A stretch of 64,000 bases of DNA, from contig JAFCIZ010000010.1 of NCBI GenBank assembly GCA_017871115.1, positions 800,636 through 864,635 on the forward strand, read 5' to 3'. Origin of the DNA: Cunninghamella blakesleeana. Lineage: Eukaryota; Mucoromycota; Mucoromycetes; Mucorales; Cunninghamellaceae. The notes under the pieces were generated by a model that saw nothing but the letters and a program-made list of their open reading frames with translations, made no database searches and was not told the DNA's origin. This document shows positions 48,828 to 58,238 of this stretch, piece after piece; position 1 is the first letter of the stretch, and every line of letters starts with the position of its first letter. Position numbers and translations under genes: made by a program.

Positions 48828-48895
48828 ATATAAATATATAATATCCTATTCATATTTTTTATTTTTTATTTTTTTTCGCTATTATCCTTTTATTT
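48255..48895. other. Intergenic region upstream of the six-exon gene
   Basis: 641 bp with (TA)n tracts at about 48283-48330 and 48793-48823. It holds the presumed promoter of the glycosyltransferase-like gene and the 3' end of the R3H gene. No ORF is supported. Confidence 0.45.
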
Positions 48896-49970
48896 TTAAG
48901 TGGAAGAGGGTTGTTGCTTTTGTTCTAAATCATTAAAAATTCTAGCTCTTGCAATTTCATACGCCGTCTTTCTTTCTTCATACGTTAACATCTTTTTTCT
49001 TTGATCTGATGAATCGCTATTACTATCACTATTATTTTGATGATGATGATTTGAATGACGATGATGATGTTTATTATTTAATGGTGTACGTCGCATAATT
49101 TTAAAAGCATTTTGGCCAGATTGTTCACCATTCTCAGGTTTTACTGTATCACTAAAGCTAATTGGTGGTCTATTTTTTTATTTTATTTTTTAAAATAAAT
49201 ACAACATTACTGGATTAGAAATCTTTTATTATTTCTTTTTTCTTTCTCTTTATCTTTATAATCAATTTCATTATCATCATCATAATTATCTATTAATATA
49301 GTTACTTACACATCGGTATATGGGTTTTTACATAAAAAGATAGATTGTCTTGCTGGATCGTAAAAATGACTAAGGTTAAAATAAGGGGCAACTTTATGAA
49401 TCATCAATCTTTGATACGAATTCATCCCAGGAAGATCCAATCGATACATTCTAAATAATGTAAAAAGAAAAAAAAATCATTGTTTTAGTTCATATATATT
49501 TCTTTTATTTAAAATTACTCTTAATATTATTTCCCTCATTATAATTATTTTATTATTTTTACAACTTACTGGTGATTCTTTACAAACTGAATTAAATCTT
49601 GTTCAAGTTTCAACAAGAATAATCTTTCAGCAGGCTTACTTAATAGCTCTATGATAAATTCATCCAAAGCGGGCCATTCTGTAGGTTTTGTATTTAATAA
49701 ATTTGTAGAGCTATTATTATTACTATTATTGTTATTATTGTTATTATTATTGTTGATAAGTTCAGTAGCACTAATGTTACTATTTGATGAAGAGGAAGAT
49801 AGTGGACTGGATTCTCTTTTCAGTAATTGAGGTTGAGAGTGTTGTCTAGTTAATAAATTTATTTGTGGTTGAATTGGTTGCTGAGAAGTTGTGTTATTAC
49901 TGCAGTTGTTAATTAAGGTGTCCATATTTTTATTATCTTCATTCATAATATAATTTTCTTTATCATTCAA
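48896..49970 (-). CDS. R3H-SUZ domain RNA-binding protein
   Basis: Exons 49970-49570, 49450-49310 and 49169-48896 close to 271 residues. A disordered Asn/Gln/Ser-rich N-terminus precedes the R3H domain at about residues 105-175: LLKLEQDLIQFVKNHQ, then YRLDLPGMNSYQRLMIHKVA and YFNLSHF. Intron 1 (GTAAGT donor) lies within the domain. A His/Asn/Ser-rich linker leads to a SUZ-type motif near the C-terminus (LTYEERKTAYEIARARIF, about residues 242-259). R3H plus SUZ proteins bind single-stranded RNA and act in cytoplasmic mRNA regulation. It is divergent from the UCH gene across a 590-bp shared upstream region. Confidence 0.88.
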
Positions 49971-50560
49971 ATATATAATAAAAGTTATTTTTTTTTTTTT
50001 GTTATATTTTTTTCTTGCTAAAAAAAAGAATATTTATATAGATATAATAATTATTTTATGTACTATAATGATATCTAATATATATATATAAAAAAAAAAA
50101 AAAGATGAGTGAGCCATACTATTTTATTTTATATACGTATAAAATATATATATAAATAATTATATTATATTTATTTATTTATTTACCATAATCTATGTAA
50201 GCAAGATGAAAAGTACAAATTAGCTAAAATTTGAAAATTTTCTCTAGCTTTTTATATTTTATATATTAAATAAAAAAAAATAGTCTAACAAGTTAAAAAG
50301 GAAAAAAGGAAAAAAAGGCAAAGGTGGTATGAAAGTATATACAAAAAAATAAAATAAAATAAAGAAAAAGTAAAATAATAGGAAAACAAATTTTTTTTAT
50401 TTTAAAAAAAGTCACTGAAACTCCGCGTCGGGTTTTTTATTTTATCCAACCAAGTTTTCTAATTTATTTAAAGCATAAATAAACTTATACACGTAATTTT
50501 TTTTCTTTCATTTTTATTTCACTCTTCCATATTTTATACTATTTTAAATATTAAATATTA
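49971..50560. promoter_or_regulatory. Bidirectional promoter region, R3H gene / UCH gene
   Basis: The two start codons face away from each other across 590 bp, so both promoters must lie here. The sequence has homopolymer runs and (TA)n, plus a GC-richer patch CTCCGCGTCGGG near 50420-50431 that could be a factor site. Only the geometry is direct evidence. Confidence 0.5.
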
Positions 50561-50898
50561 ATGACGCCCGAGATTGAGAAAAGAAAAATCAAATGGTTGC
50601 CCCTTGAAGCCAATCCTGAAGTAAATATAAAAAAATAGAAAATAAAATAAAAATAACATACATCTATATTGCAAAAGTATATACTTACTTTTTTTATTCT
50701 ACTTTTTTTAAAATAAAAACGCATGTTGTATAGGTTTGGAATAAGGTTCATATAAGCACATACATATACATAAATACCTATTTATTTATGTACAAGTAGC
50801 TCAACGTTTATTTTTATTATTATTTTTATTATTGCTATATATTAAATAGATTATCCATGAAAATGGTGTTGATCCAAGTTGGCAGTTTACTGATGTTT

Positions 50899-50941
<43 letters not shown>

Positions 50942-51566
50942 ATAATGAATAATGAATAATGAAAAATGAAAAATGAAAAATGAAAAATCAAAATAAAATA
51001 AAAGAGTAGAAAATAGTAACTACCAGGCACTAATATTATCATTTTTCAATAAAATAAAATAAAAAATAGGTTTTGATCCCGAATTATTAGCCATGGTACC
51101 TCAACCTGTAAAAGCCATTATCTTTTTATTCCCACTTACAGATGCTTACGAAAAAGACAGACTTGAAGAACAAGAAAAATTATTAGCCAATCCACCTACC
51201 ATCGATTCTTCTACTTTTTTCTTTAAACAAACTATTTCCAATGCTTGTGGTATGATAGGCTTATTACACTCTTTAGCTAATAACCAAGATATTATCACCA
51301 ACAAAGATGGATTATTTAATAATATATTTACAAAAACATCCAACATGACACCAGATGAAAGGGCTACCTTTTTGGAAACATGTGAACCTTTAGCTTCCAT
51401 TCATGCATCAAGTGCCCAAGAAGGTCAAACGTCAGCTCCGAGTTTAGATGAACAGATTTACTTGCATTTTATTTGTTTTGTGAATGTAAATGGTCAGCTT
51501 TATGAATTAGATGGCCGTAAACCTTACCCTATTCACCATGGTTCTTGTGATAATTTATTGGAGGTA

Positions 51567-51611
<45 letters not shown>

Positions 51612-51788
51612 TTAATATATAGTGAAAAAAATATATAATATAAAAATAATATATATATATTGATAGAAATAATAAACTGATTATTAATTGTTTATAATTA
51701 GGATGCTGCTATTGTTATGCGTAAATTTATTGCCCGCGATCCTCAGGAGTGCAATTTTAATGCTATTGCACTATCTAAATTTGATTAA
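50561..51788 (+). CDS. Ubiquitin C-terminal hydrolase, UCH-L3/Yuh1 type
   Basis: Exons 50561-50620, 50850-50901, 51070-51563 and 51702-51788 close to 230 residues, the same length as UCH-L3. The catalytic motif QTISNACGMIGLLHS gives oxyanion Gln91 and nucleophile Cys97. YLHFICFVNVNGQLYELDGR supplies His170 and Asp185. These positions almost match the human UCH-L3 triad (Cys95, His169, Asp184). It cleaves small adducts from the ubiquitin or NEDD8 C-terminus and processes precursors in cytosol and nucleus. The start was chosen because MTPEIEKRKIKWLPLEANPE matches the family N-terminus. It is the last ordinary protein gene before the transposon-rich chromosome end. Confidence 0.96.
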
Positions 51789-52549
51789 ATAAAACAAGGT
51801 GTGATGTATATATAATTTTTAAATTTTACTTTAAATCATAGTAATTAAAAGAAAAAACATAGTTATTTTATGTTGGATATAATCAATAATTGGATAATCA
51901 AAAAATAATAATTATATAAAGCTGTATGTCTTACTATGTAAATATATTTAAAACTTCAATTATTATAGCTATTATCATTATTGTTATTATTATTATTATT
52001 ATTACTATTTATTCTTGTATCGTTTGTTAATATTATTATGGCTTTGTCGTTCTTAATTCTTATTCGAATATTATTACTATTATTTCATTATTGCCATTAT
52101 GCTTTTATTTATATTTTATTTAAATAATTGAATATTGAATTGTTTAAATTATTACTCTTCTTTAATTTTACTTTATTATTTAAAAAAAAATCTTTTATTT
52201 TATTTATATGTTTATATCTTTTTGTTATAATTATATTTTTTATGTTTATATTTTACTATTATATTTTTTGTATTTATATTTTAATATCATTATATTTTTT
52301 ATATTTATAAATTATAAAATTCTATTCATTATACCAGTTTTATTTTTATTATTATCATTTATTATTTTTTTTGAGCTCTTTCTTTCTTTCTTTCTTTCTT
52401 TATATACATATTCAGTTTTGTTATTATTTTAATTAAATATCTGCCTCTCATTTTAATTTTTATTTTAACATTTTTTTTTTTATTTTATACTTTATATTTG
52501 TATTATTATTCTCTATATTCTAGTATATATACATATTTATATATTGTTA
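51789..52549. other. AT-rich spacer before the transposon array
   Basis: Low-complexity Ile/Phe/Tyr frames only, from T-rich DNA, with (TTA)n near 51980-52010 and a TTTC repeat near 52381-52400. No gene is seen. It ends at the TA target (52548-52549) of element 1. Confidence 0.5.
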
Positions 52550-52813
52550 CAGTGACGAGCGAAATTGTTCACGATTTTTTTTTTTTTTTACATTTTTTCA
52601 TTTATCTTGAAAAGTACATATTTAACTGTAGACATATGTTATATCATTCGAAAGCCCTATTAAAATACTAAATGTAAATAAACAATTTTCCATATAATAT
52701 ATATTAACATAACTGATAAAGAAGCACTTGAAAAAAAAAAGTCTCAAAAATGCATATTTTTTTTTATTAAAAAAATTAAATATATTATTATTTGCTAATT
52801 AAATTCAACAAAA

Positions 52814-53827
52814 TCACCATTTAGTTGCCCCTCCTTTTTGTTTTATCACAGCCTCTATACGTCTAGGCATACTTTCAATATGTTTTATGCACATTTCCGG
52901 TGTTATTTTTTTGTACCATATGTGGGCCGCGCGCTCCCATAGTTCTTGTTTGTTTTTAGGCGGTATGTTGTATGCTGCAAGTTGACACTTAAGATAAAAC
53001 CACATATTTTCGATTGGATTTAAATCTGGAGAGTATGGTGGCCAATCTAGAACGTTTATATGATGTTTTTTTATCCATTTAGTGGTAAAAGCTGACTTAT
53101 GTTTAGGATCATTGTCTTGTTGCAGAAGAACCTCATTCAGTTTCATGCCATAATCTTTTAAGGTGCCTTTGAAATCGTCCCCTAAAATCTCACAGTACAA
53201 TTTAGAGTCCATTCCACCTTCTATTTTTGCAATATAACCTGGTCCGTGTTGCGTAAAACAACTCCACAACATTAAACTTCCACCACCACCCTTATACTTG
53301 AAATTGAAATTATGGTCTCGTAAAGGTCTTCCTTTTTTAACCCACGTCCATAATTTCCCATCCGATCCAAAACGATTTATTTTTGTTTCGTCACTAAAGA
53401 CGACCTTTTTCCAATCTTCAACTGTCCAGTGTCTATGTGCTTTTGCCCAATTTAAACGCTTTTTCTTTCGTATAGTAGTAAGTGGCAAAGCGGACTTTTT
53501 AATCTCCGAAGCAAAATCATTATTACCAAGGAATCTTCGTATAGAATATGCTGAAATATTATAGCCACTAAAACGTAAAGCCCTTGAAGCACCTATAGCT
53601 GTAGAAAACTTGCCAGTATAGAAGTTACGAGCAATCAACCTGCCTAAATTACATGAGATTTCTGAATGTCGACCAGCATTATTTTTACAATTAACGTAAT
53701 TGCGTTTTGCAATTTTACTAATGAGACCGAGTGAAATATTCAGTGAACTTGCAATACTTCTATATGTTTCTTTATTATTAAGTTTTTCCAAAACTGCCAT
53801 TTTTTTGTTGTGAGATGTCTTCACCAT
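52814..53827 (-). CDS. Tc1-type DD34E transposase of element 1
   Basis: A single exon of 337 residues without defects. The N-terminal paired/HTH-like DNA-binding region contains ETYRSIASSLNISLGLISKI. The DDE core has VVFSDETKINRFGSDGK (first Asp), LLQQDNDPKHKSA (second Asp) and PPYSPDLNPIENMW (Glu). Thirty-four residues separate the second Asp from Glu, the Tc1 spacing. It cuts and pastes the element at TA sites. It is clearly diverged from the transposases of elements 2-5, so this is a separate lineage. Confidence 0.94.
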   Translation of the reverse strand: MVKTSHNKKMAVLEKLNNKETYRSIASSLNISLGLISKIAKRNYVNCKNNAGRHSEISCNLGRLIARNFYTGKFSTAIGASRALRFSGYNISAYSIRRFLGNNDFASEIKKSALPLTTIRKKKRLNWAKAHRHWTVEDWKKVVFSDETKINRFGSDGKLWTWVKKGRPLRDHNFNFKYKGGGGSLMLWSCFTQHGPGYIAKIEGGMDSKLYCEILGDDFKGTLKDYGMKLNEVLLQQDNDPKHKSAFTTKWIKKHHINVLDWPPYSPDLNPIENMWFYLKCQLAAYNIPPKNKQELWERAAHIWYKKITPEMCIKHIESMPRRIEAVIKQKGGATKW

Positions 53828-53955
53828 TGTTAATGGAATTAGGTTAATGAGTAGTAAGATGGTAAAGATTCAAAAAAAATAAAAAAATAAAAAAAAATGT
53901 AATTATAGTGACTTAAGGTCTCGGAAAATTTAAAAAATAAAAAAAAAAAGCATTT

Positions 53956-54226
53956 TATAATGTCACATAAAAAATTATATTTAAAAGAATTTTATATCTA
54001 TCATAAAAACAGAAAAAAAAAAACAGGTTTTTCATACTTTTTTTGAAACCCCGTTCATTTAAGGCTTCATACTTTCTCCAGCGCCAATTAGTATATAAAG
54101 CATGAAAGCTCATAACCACAGCTCTCATTTGATATAAAAGTTACCATTTTGTATTTATATTTAATTTCGAGAAAAATAAAAAAATATAAAAAAAAAAAAA
54201 ATCGTGAACAATTTCGCTCGTCACTG
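53956..54226. repeat. 271-bp tail of element 1, copy 1 of tandem duplication
   Basis: This segment, from TATAATGTCACAT to the right TIR end, is repeated with an exact period of 271 bp. The second copy starts at 54227 and is interrupted by element 2. Confidence 0.93.
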
Positions 54227-54364
54227 TATAATGTCACATAAAAAATTATATTTAAAAGAATTTTATATCTATCATAAAAACAGAAAAAAAAAAACAGGTT
54301 TTTCATACTTTTTTTGAAACCCCGTTCATTTAAGGCTTCATACTTTCTCCAGCGCCAATTAGTA

Positions 54365-56044
54365 CAGTGGCTTCCAGAAGTGATCGAATGTTTTCGTTTT
54401 TTTTATAAAATCAATTGTATCAATAAAATTTACTATTTAACCATGCATAATTTTTATATCAATCGAAAGCTCTATTGATTGGCTTTCATATGAATATATT
54501 TATATGCATTTCCATATTTGGGTTGCGGAGTAAATGGTGTTTGAAAATTATTGGCACATTCGATCACTTGTGTTGCGATACCAAAAAAATTAAAAATATA
54601 ATTAAAACACAATATAAATGGTACAAAAAGTCTTTATTTAATAATCAATCCAATAGCCCTTTGCTTTTATTACATCATTACAACGTTTAGGCATTGTTTC
54701 TATCACTTTTTTACAATCTTCAGCCGTGATTGTATTCCATACTTCCTGAGTACGGTCCCACAAGTCTAACATCCCTTTTGGTGGTGTAGTATAGTTGCTA
54801 AAGAGCCTGTTTTTCACTAAAGCCCATATATTCTCAATGGGATTCAAGTCAGGCGACTGTGCTGGCCATTCCATTACCGAAAAAGGCTGGTTTTCCAAGT
54901 ATTCTTTGACTGTTTTGGCTGTGTGTTTTGGATCGTTATCTTGTTGAAAGACCATTTTGCTTTGATCCATGCCATACCAGTCAAATGTATGCACTAATTC
55001 ATGCTCCAAAATAGCTTGGTAGAGTTCCTTATCTAAAACTGTATCAATTTTAGTCATGTAACCCGGGCCATCGTACGAAATGCATCCCCAAACCATTATG
55101 TTTCCACCACCATGTTTGACTGTTTGCTTGACATGTTTAGGTTGAAGCTTTTCCTCGGCCCTTTTCCAAGCATAGCGGCGTCCATCCGATCCAAAACGAT
55201 TAATTTTGGTTTCCTCTGACCAAATGACACGACTCCAGTCATCCAAAGTCCAATCTTTGTGTGCTTTTGCCCAAGCTAAACGAGCTTTAACATTTTTGGC
55301 ACTGAGGAGAGGTTTCTTTGGCTTGACAAAGGACCCTAATCCTTTTTCTTTAAGTGCTCTACGGACTGTTTGAGCACTTATATCGATTTCCAAATGTTCC
55401 TTTAATGCCTTCTGCACCTCAGTAGCATTACTTTTACCTCCTTTGGTCACTTGATGTACACAAAAGGACTTGTCTCTACCAGTGAGCTTGGATACAGCAC
55501 CACCAACAGCCATAGGAATCTCCCGTTCAAGACCTGCAGAGATATTGTGAACTGTTCCATAGCTAACACCAACATCCTTAGCTACTTGACGCATAGATTT
55601 ACCTTGTTTGAGAAGGTTAATGACTTGGTTCTTAATGGAATTTTGAATAGGACGCATGTTGATAACAGATCACTAAAAAATGGACAATATTGATATAAAA
55701 AATATATAAAAAATAGAATATTAGCTATAGATTTGAACTAAGAAAGTGCGAAACAGGTTTATTCTAACATTTTATAGGTTATTTTATACTCTATTATTGT
55801 TTTATTACAAGTTGTGGTATTTTTTTGGCATCGCAACACAAGTGATCGAATGTACCAATAATTTTCAAACACCATTTACTCCGCAACCCAAATATGGAAA
55901 TGCATATAAATATATTCACAAGAAAGCCAATCAACAGGGCTTTCGATTGATGTATAAATCATGCATGGTTGAATAGTAAGTTTTATTGATACAATTGATT
56001 TTATAAAAAAAACGAAAACATTCGATCACTTCTGGAAGCCACTG
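54365..56044 (-). mobile_element. Tc1/mariner element 2 (1,680 bp), nested in the duplicated tail
   Basis: Long terminal inverted repeats of about 226 bp (54365-54590 and 55819-56044), starting CAGTGGCTTCCAGAAGTGAT. They are flanked by TA at 54363-54364 and 56045-56046. Removing the element and one TA restores the element 1 tail exactly. It is the same family and same length as element 3. Its transposase carries a catalytic-site substitution. Confidence 0.94.
54638..55657 (-). CDS. Tc1-type transposase of element 2, first catalytic Asp replaced by Glu
   Basis: The 339-residue frame is open. HTH regions are VINLLKQGKSMRQVAKDVGV and a second helix-turn-helix near residue 75. The DDE core keeps FQQDNDPKHTAK and QSPDLNPIENIW, 34 residues apart. 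The first acidic site reads WSEETKINRF, whereas element 3 has WSDETKINRF; the codon at 55216-55214 is GAG instead of GAC. Asp at this place is invariant in active DDE/D transposases, so this copy is probably inactive although full length. The N-terminal region differs from element 3 at several residues (for example VSYGTVHNIS against VGYGTVQKYS). Confidence 0.92.
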   Translation of the reverse strand: MRPIQNSIKNQVINLLKQGKSMRQVAKDVGVSYGTVHNISAGLEREIPMAVGGAVSKLTGRDKSFCVHQVTKGGKSNATEVQKALKEHLEIDISAQTVRRALKEKGLGSFVKPKKPLLSAKNVKARLAWAKAHKDWTLDDWSRVIWSEETKINRFGSDGRRYAWKRAEEKLQPKHVKQTVKHGGGNIMVWGCISYDGPGYMTKIDTVLDKELYQAILEHELVHTFDWYGMDQSKMVFQQDNDPKHTAKTVKEYLENQPFSVMEWPAQSPDLNPIENIWALVKNRLFSNYTTPPKGMLDLWDRTQEVWNTITAEDCKKVIETMPKRCNDVIKAKGYWIDY

Positions 56045-56181
56045 TATATAAAGCATGAAAGCTCATAACCACAGCTCTCATTTGATATAAAAGTTACCAT
56101 TTTGTATTTATATTTAATTTCGAGAAAAATAAAAAAATATAAAAAAAAAAAAAATCGTGAACAATTTTGCTCGTCACTGTA

Positions 56182-57103
56182 ACTAATTATGAGATTTATA
56201 AAGAAGCTCCCGTGTTCCATCGACATAAGGAAAACTAAGGTCACCCAAAGATACAATATTGATTCGTTTAATAATGATGGGCGAGGAGGGTCTCTGCGTA
56301 AACATATTTATATAATTTTTTTATTTTTTATTTAATTCATATGGGTTCTACTTTTTAAAAATATCGAAAACAAATTATTGTTTTTTTTTTAATTTTTTTT
56401 CAAAATTTCAAATTTTTATTTGGATTTTGAAAATTTTTGAAAATTTTTTAAAAAATTGAAAAATAAATAAAATAAATGTAAAATAAAATAAAACAATAGA
56501 AAATAGAAATAAAATATAACTGGTTCTACTTCAGGCCTAAAAAATAAAACAATTTTAAAACGAAGGCAGGTGACTAATACACTAAGAGAATCAATTCATT
56601 CTTTTTAAAAATTATTAAAATAAAAATATAAAAAAATTAAAAGTTTTTTGTTATTTTCATTGAAAACCTTGGGGTTCATTCTTGAGATGAATTATGAAGT
56701 TAATGAAAAATTGGAAAAATAATTAACTTTATAAATTTATTTTAACTTTTTAATTTTTTTTTTTTTTTTTTTTTAAATATTTAGTAATTGTTATAGATTT
56801 CATTATTTTAATGAAATATATGTTTATATTTGCATATTTTTACCAAAATCCAAAATATAGTAAAGTTTAAATAAAAAATTAATAGTAATAAAAATAAATA
56901 ATAAAAATGATAAAGTGATAAAAACAACAAAAAATAACAAAAAATAACAAAAAATAACAAAAAATAACAAAAAATAACAAAAAATAACAAAAAATAACAA
57001 AAAATAACAAAAAATAACAAAAAATAACAAAAAATAACAAAAAATAACAAAACCAGGATAATGTAAACATAAATAAATGTAAGCGCTCTAAAAGATATCA
57101 AAT
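56182..57103. other. AT-rich spacer with decanucleotide minisatellite
   Basis: Contains strongly A/T-biased DNA, one poly-T run near 56755-56774 and the AAAATAACAA array. No gene is seen. Confidence 0.5.
56931..57050. repeat. (AAAATAACAA)12 minisatellite
   Basis: Twelve essentially perfect 10-bp units. On the minus strand the array is open in all frames and makes artefactual Phe/Leu/Cys peptides. It ends about 50 bp upstream of the tRNA gene. Confidence 0.97.
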
Positions 57104-57177
57104 GATTCCTTGGTGTAGTCGGTTATCACGCCTGTCTAACACACAGGCGGTCGCCAGTTCGAATCTGGCAGGAATCA
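57104..57177 (+). tRNA. tRNA-Val (anticodon AAC)
   Basis: The acceptor stem GATTCCT (57104-57110) pairs fully with AGGAATC (57170-57176), and the discriminator is A57177. The anticodon stem CCTGT/ACAGG encloses the loop CTAACAC with anticodon AAC. The T arm is GCCAG-TTCGAAT-CTGGC. An A box (TGGTGTAGTCGG) and a B-box-like sequence (AGTTCGAATCT) are present. There is no intron. CCA is not encoded, as expected in eukaryotes. Confidence 0.95.
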
Positions 57178-57179
57178 TA

Positions 57180-57184
57180 TTTTT
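57180..57184 (+). terminator. RNA polymerase III terminator after tRNA-Val
   Basis: A run of five T starts three bases beyond the tRNA, the usual Pol III stop signal. Confidence 0.7.
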
Positions 57185-58049
57185 GCAAATATTACGCAAG
57201 AATAATCACGTGATTTTTTGAAGTATATGTTGTGTGTGTTATTGGTAAGAGTTATTTTTGTTAAAATAAAATAAGAGAGTTTGTATTTATATTGTTGTGT
57301 AATGTTGTGTAAATTTTTGGTTGTTGTAAAAGTAGAATTTCCTTTTATAGTTTTGGAAAGTAGATAGCTTTGTAGTTTAGTTTAGTTGTCAGTGAGCACC
57401 AGTATCTTGTGTTATGTGGGTTTTTGGTTAAGATTTATTTTTGAAATGAGGAATGAGTATTATAAGTTATATTTGGAGTATATTGTTGTGTGGATTTTTG
57501 TTTAAGATTTATTTTTTTTGAAATGAGGAATGAGTATTATAAGTAATATTTGATATGTATAATATAATTCCAGTGAGCACCAGTTCCTGTTTTATAAGTA
57601 GAACGACTTAATATAAAGGAATAAAAAATAAAATAAAATAAAGTAAAAATAAAGAAATAAAAATATAAAAATTTTAAAAGGTGTAATATAATTGCAGGAT
57701 TAAAGAGAGATTTCAGTAACCGCAATATAAAATAAATATAATAAGAAAATTTAAAAAAAGTAATTTAAATTTGAGTGGTTGAATAATATTTAAGTAAATA
57801 AATATAAAAATGTAAAATAAAATAAAATGGTTTGTTATAAAAAAATAGATAAATTCAGTAACTTGAATGAGTTATAAGTAAAATAAGTTAAAATTATAAA
57901 ATATGATTTATAAAGTGGACAAGTTCAATAATTATTTAATAGATAATAATTTATTATAAAAATTTGACAATTTAAAAGAAAGAAAGAGAGAAAAATTGGT
58001 TCTATTTATATTTAAAAAAAAATTAAAATTTATAAAGATCGGGTAAGGA

Positions 58050-58145
58050 ACAAAAGCACCTTGGTGTTTTTGTACCTTTGGTGTTTTTGCACCTTTGGTG
58101 TTTTTGCACCTTGGTGTTTTTGCACCTTGGTGTTTTTGCACCAGT
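58050..58145. repeat. CACCTTGGTGTTTTTG minisatellite
   Basis: Six tandem units of 16-17 bp, each containing the palindrome CACCTTGGTG or CACC(T)TTGGTG. The array could form serial small hairpins. It encodes only an artefactual repeated peptide on the minus strand. Confidence 0.9.
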
Positions 58146-58238
58146 AGCACAAAGCCAATCCAAAAAAGGAAAGAAAAATCAGAGAGCGTTATTGCTAACA
58201 ATATAATAAGTTTCCAGTGAGCACCAGTTCCTGTTTTA

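Larger units (their letters stand above)
52550..54226 (-). mobile_element. Tc1/mariner element 1 (1,677 bp), apparently intact
   Basis: Terminal inverted repeats of about 40 bp begin CAGTGACGAGCGAAATTGTT. The left one is at 52550-52590 and the right at 54187-54226. TA dinucleotides flank both ends (52548-52549, 54227-54228), the IS630-Tc1-mariner target duplication. It carries one intact transposase on the minus strand. The last 271 bp are repeated directly downstream. Confidence 0.93.
54227..56179. repeat. Duplicated element 1 tail (copy 2) split by element 2
   Basis: Copy 2 runs 54227-54364, is interrupted by element 2 plus its duplicated TA, and resumes at 56047-56179. It ends in a right TIR with one visible C-to-T change (ATTTTGC for ATTTCGC), then TA at 56180-56181. 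It lacks any transposase or left TIR. Confidence 0.9.
57178..58238. other. Subtelomere-like spacer with dispersed short repeats
   Basis: CAGTGAGCACCAGT occurs three times (about 57390, 57572 and 58215), the last two within an identical 25-bp segment ending CCTGTTTTA. A direct repeat built on GAAATGAGGAATGAGTATTA appears near 57442 and 57518. No protein gene is seen. Element 3 is inserted at the TA ending the third repeat. Confidence 0.55.

Noticed and set aside
54475..54690. Recurring 71-codon frame starting MIGFHMNIFICISIFGL (also at 58349 and, inverted, 63386) and the 76-codon frame at 55746/59620
   Set aside because: They lie in the terminal inverted repeats and overlap the transposase 3' ends antisense. 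Their repetition follows the transposons, so it gives no independent evidence of coding.
56808..57101. Three overlapping Phe/Leu/Cys-rich reading frames on the minus strand
   Set aside because: They translate the (AAAATAACAA)12 array, which happens to lack stops.
56931..58145. CRISPR-like array
   Set aside because: The repeats are direct tandem minisatellites without unique spacers, in a eukaryotic chromosome.
57932..58201. Minus-strand frame with GAKTPK/VQKHQ repeats
   Set aside because: Arises from the CACCTTGGTG minisatellite; there is no domain and no conservation signal.
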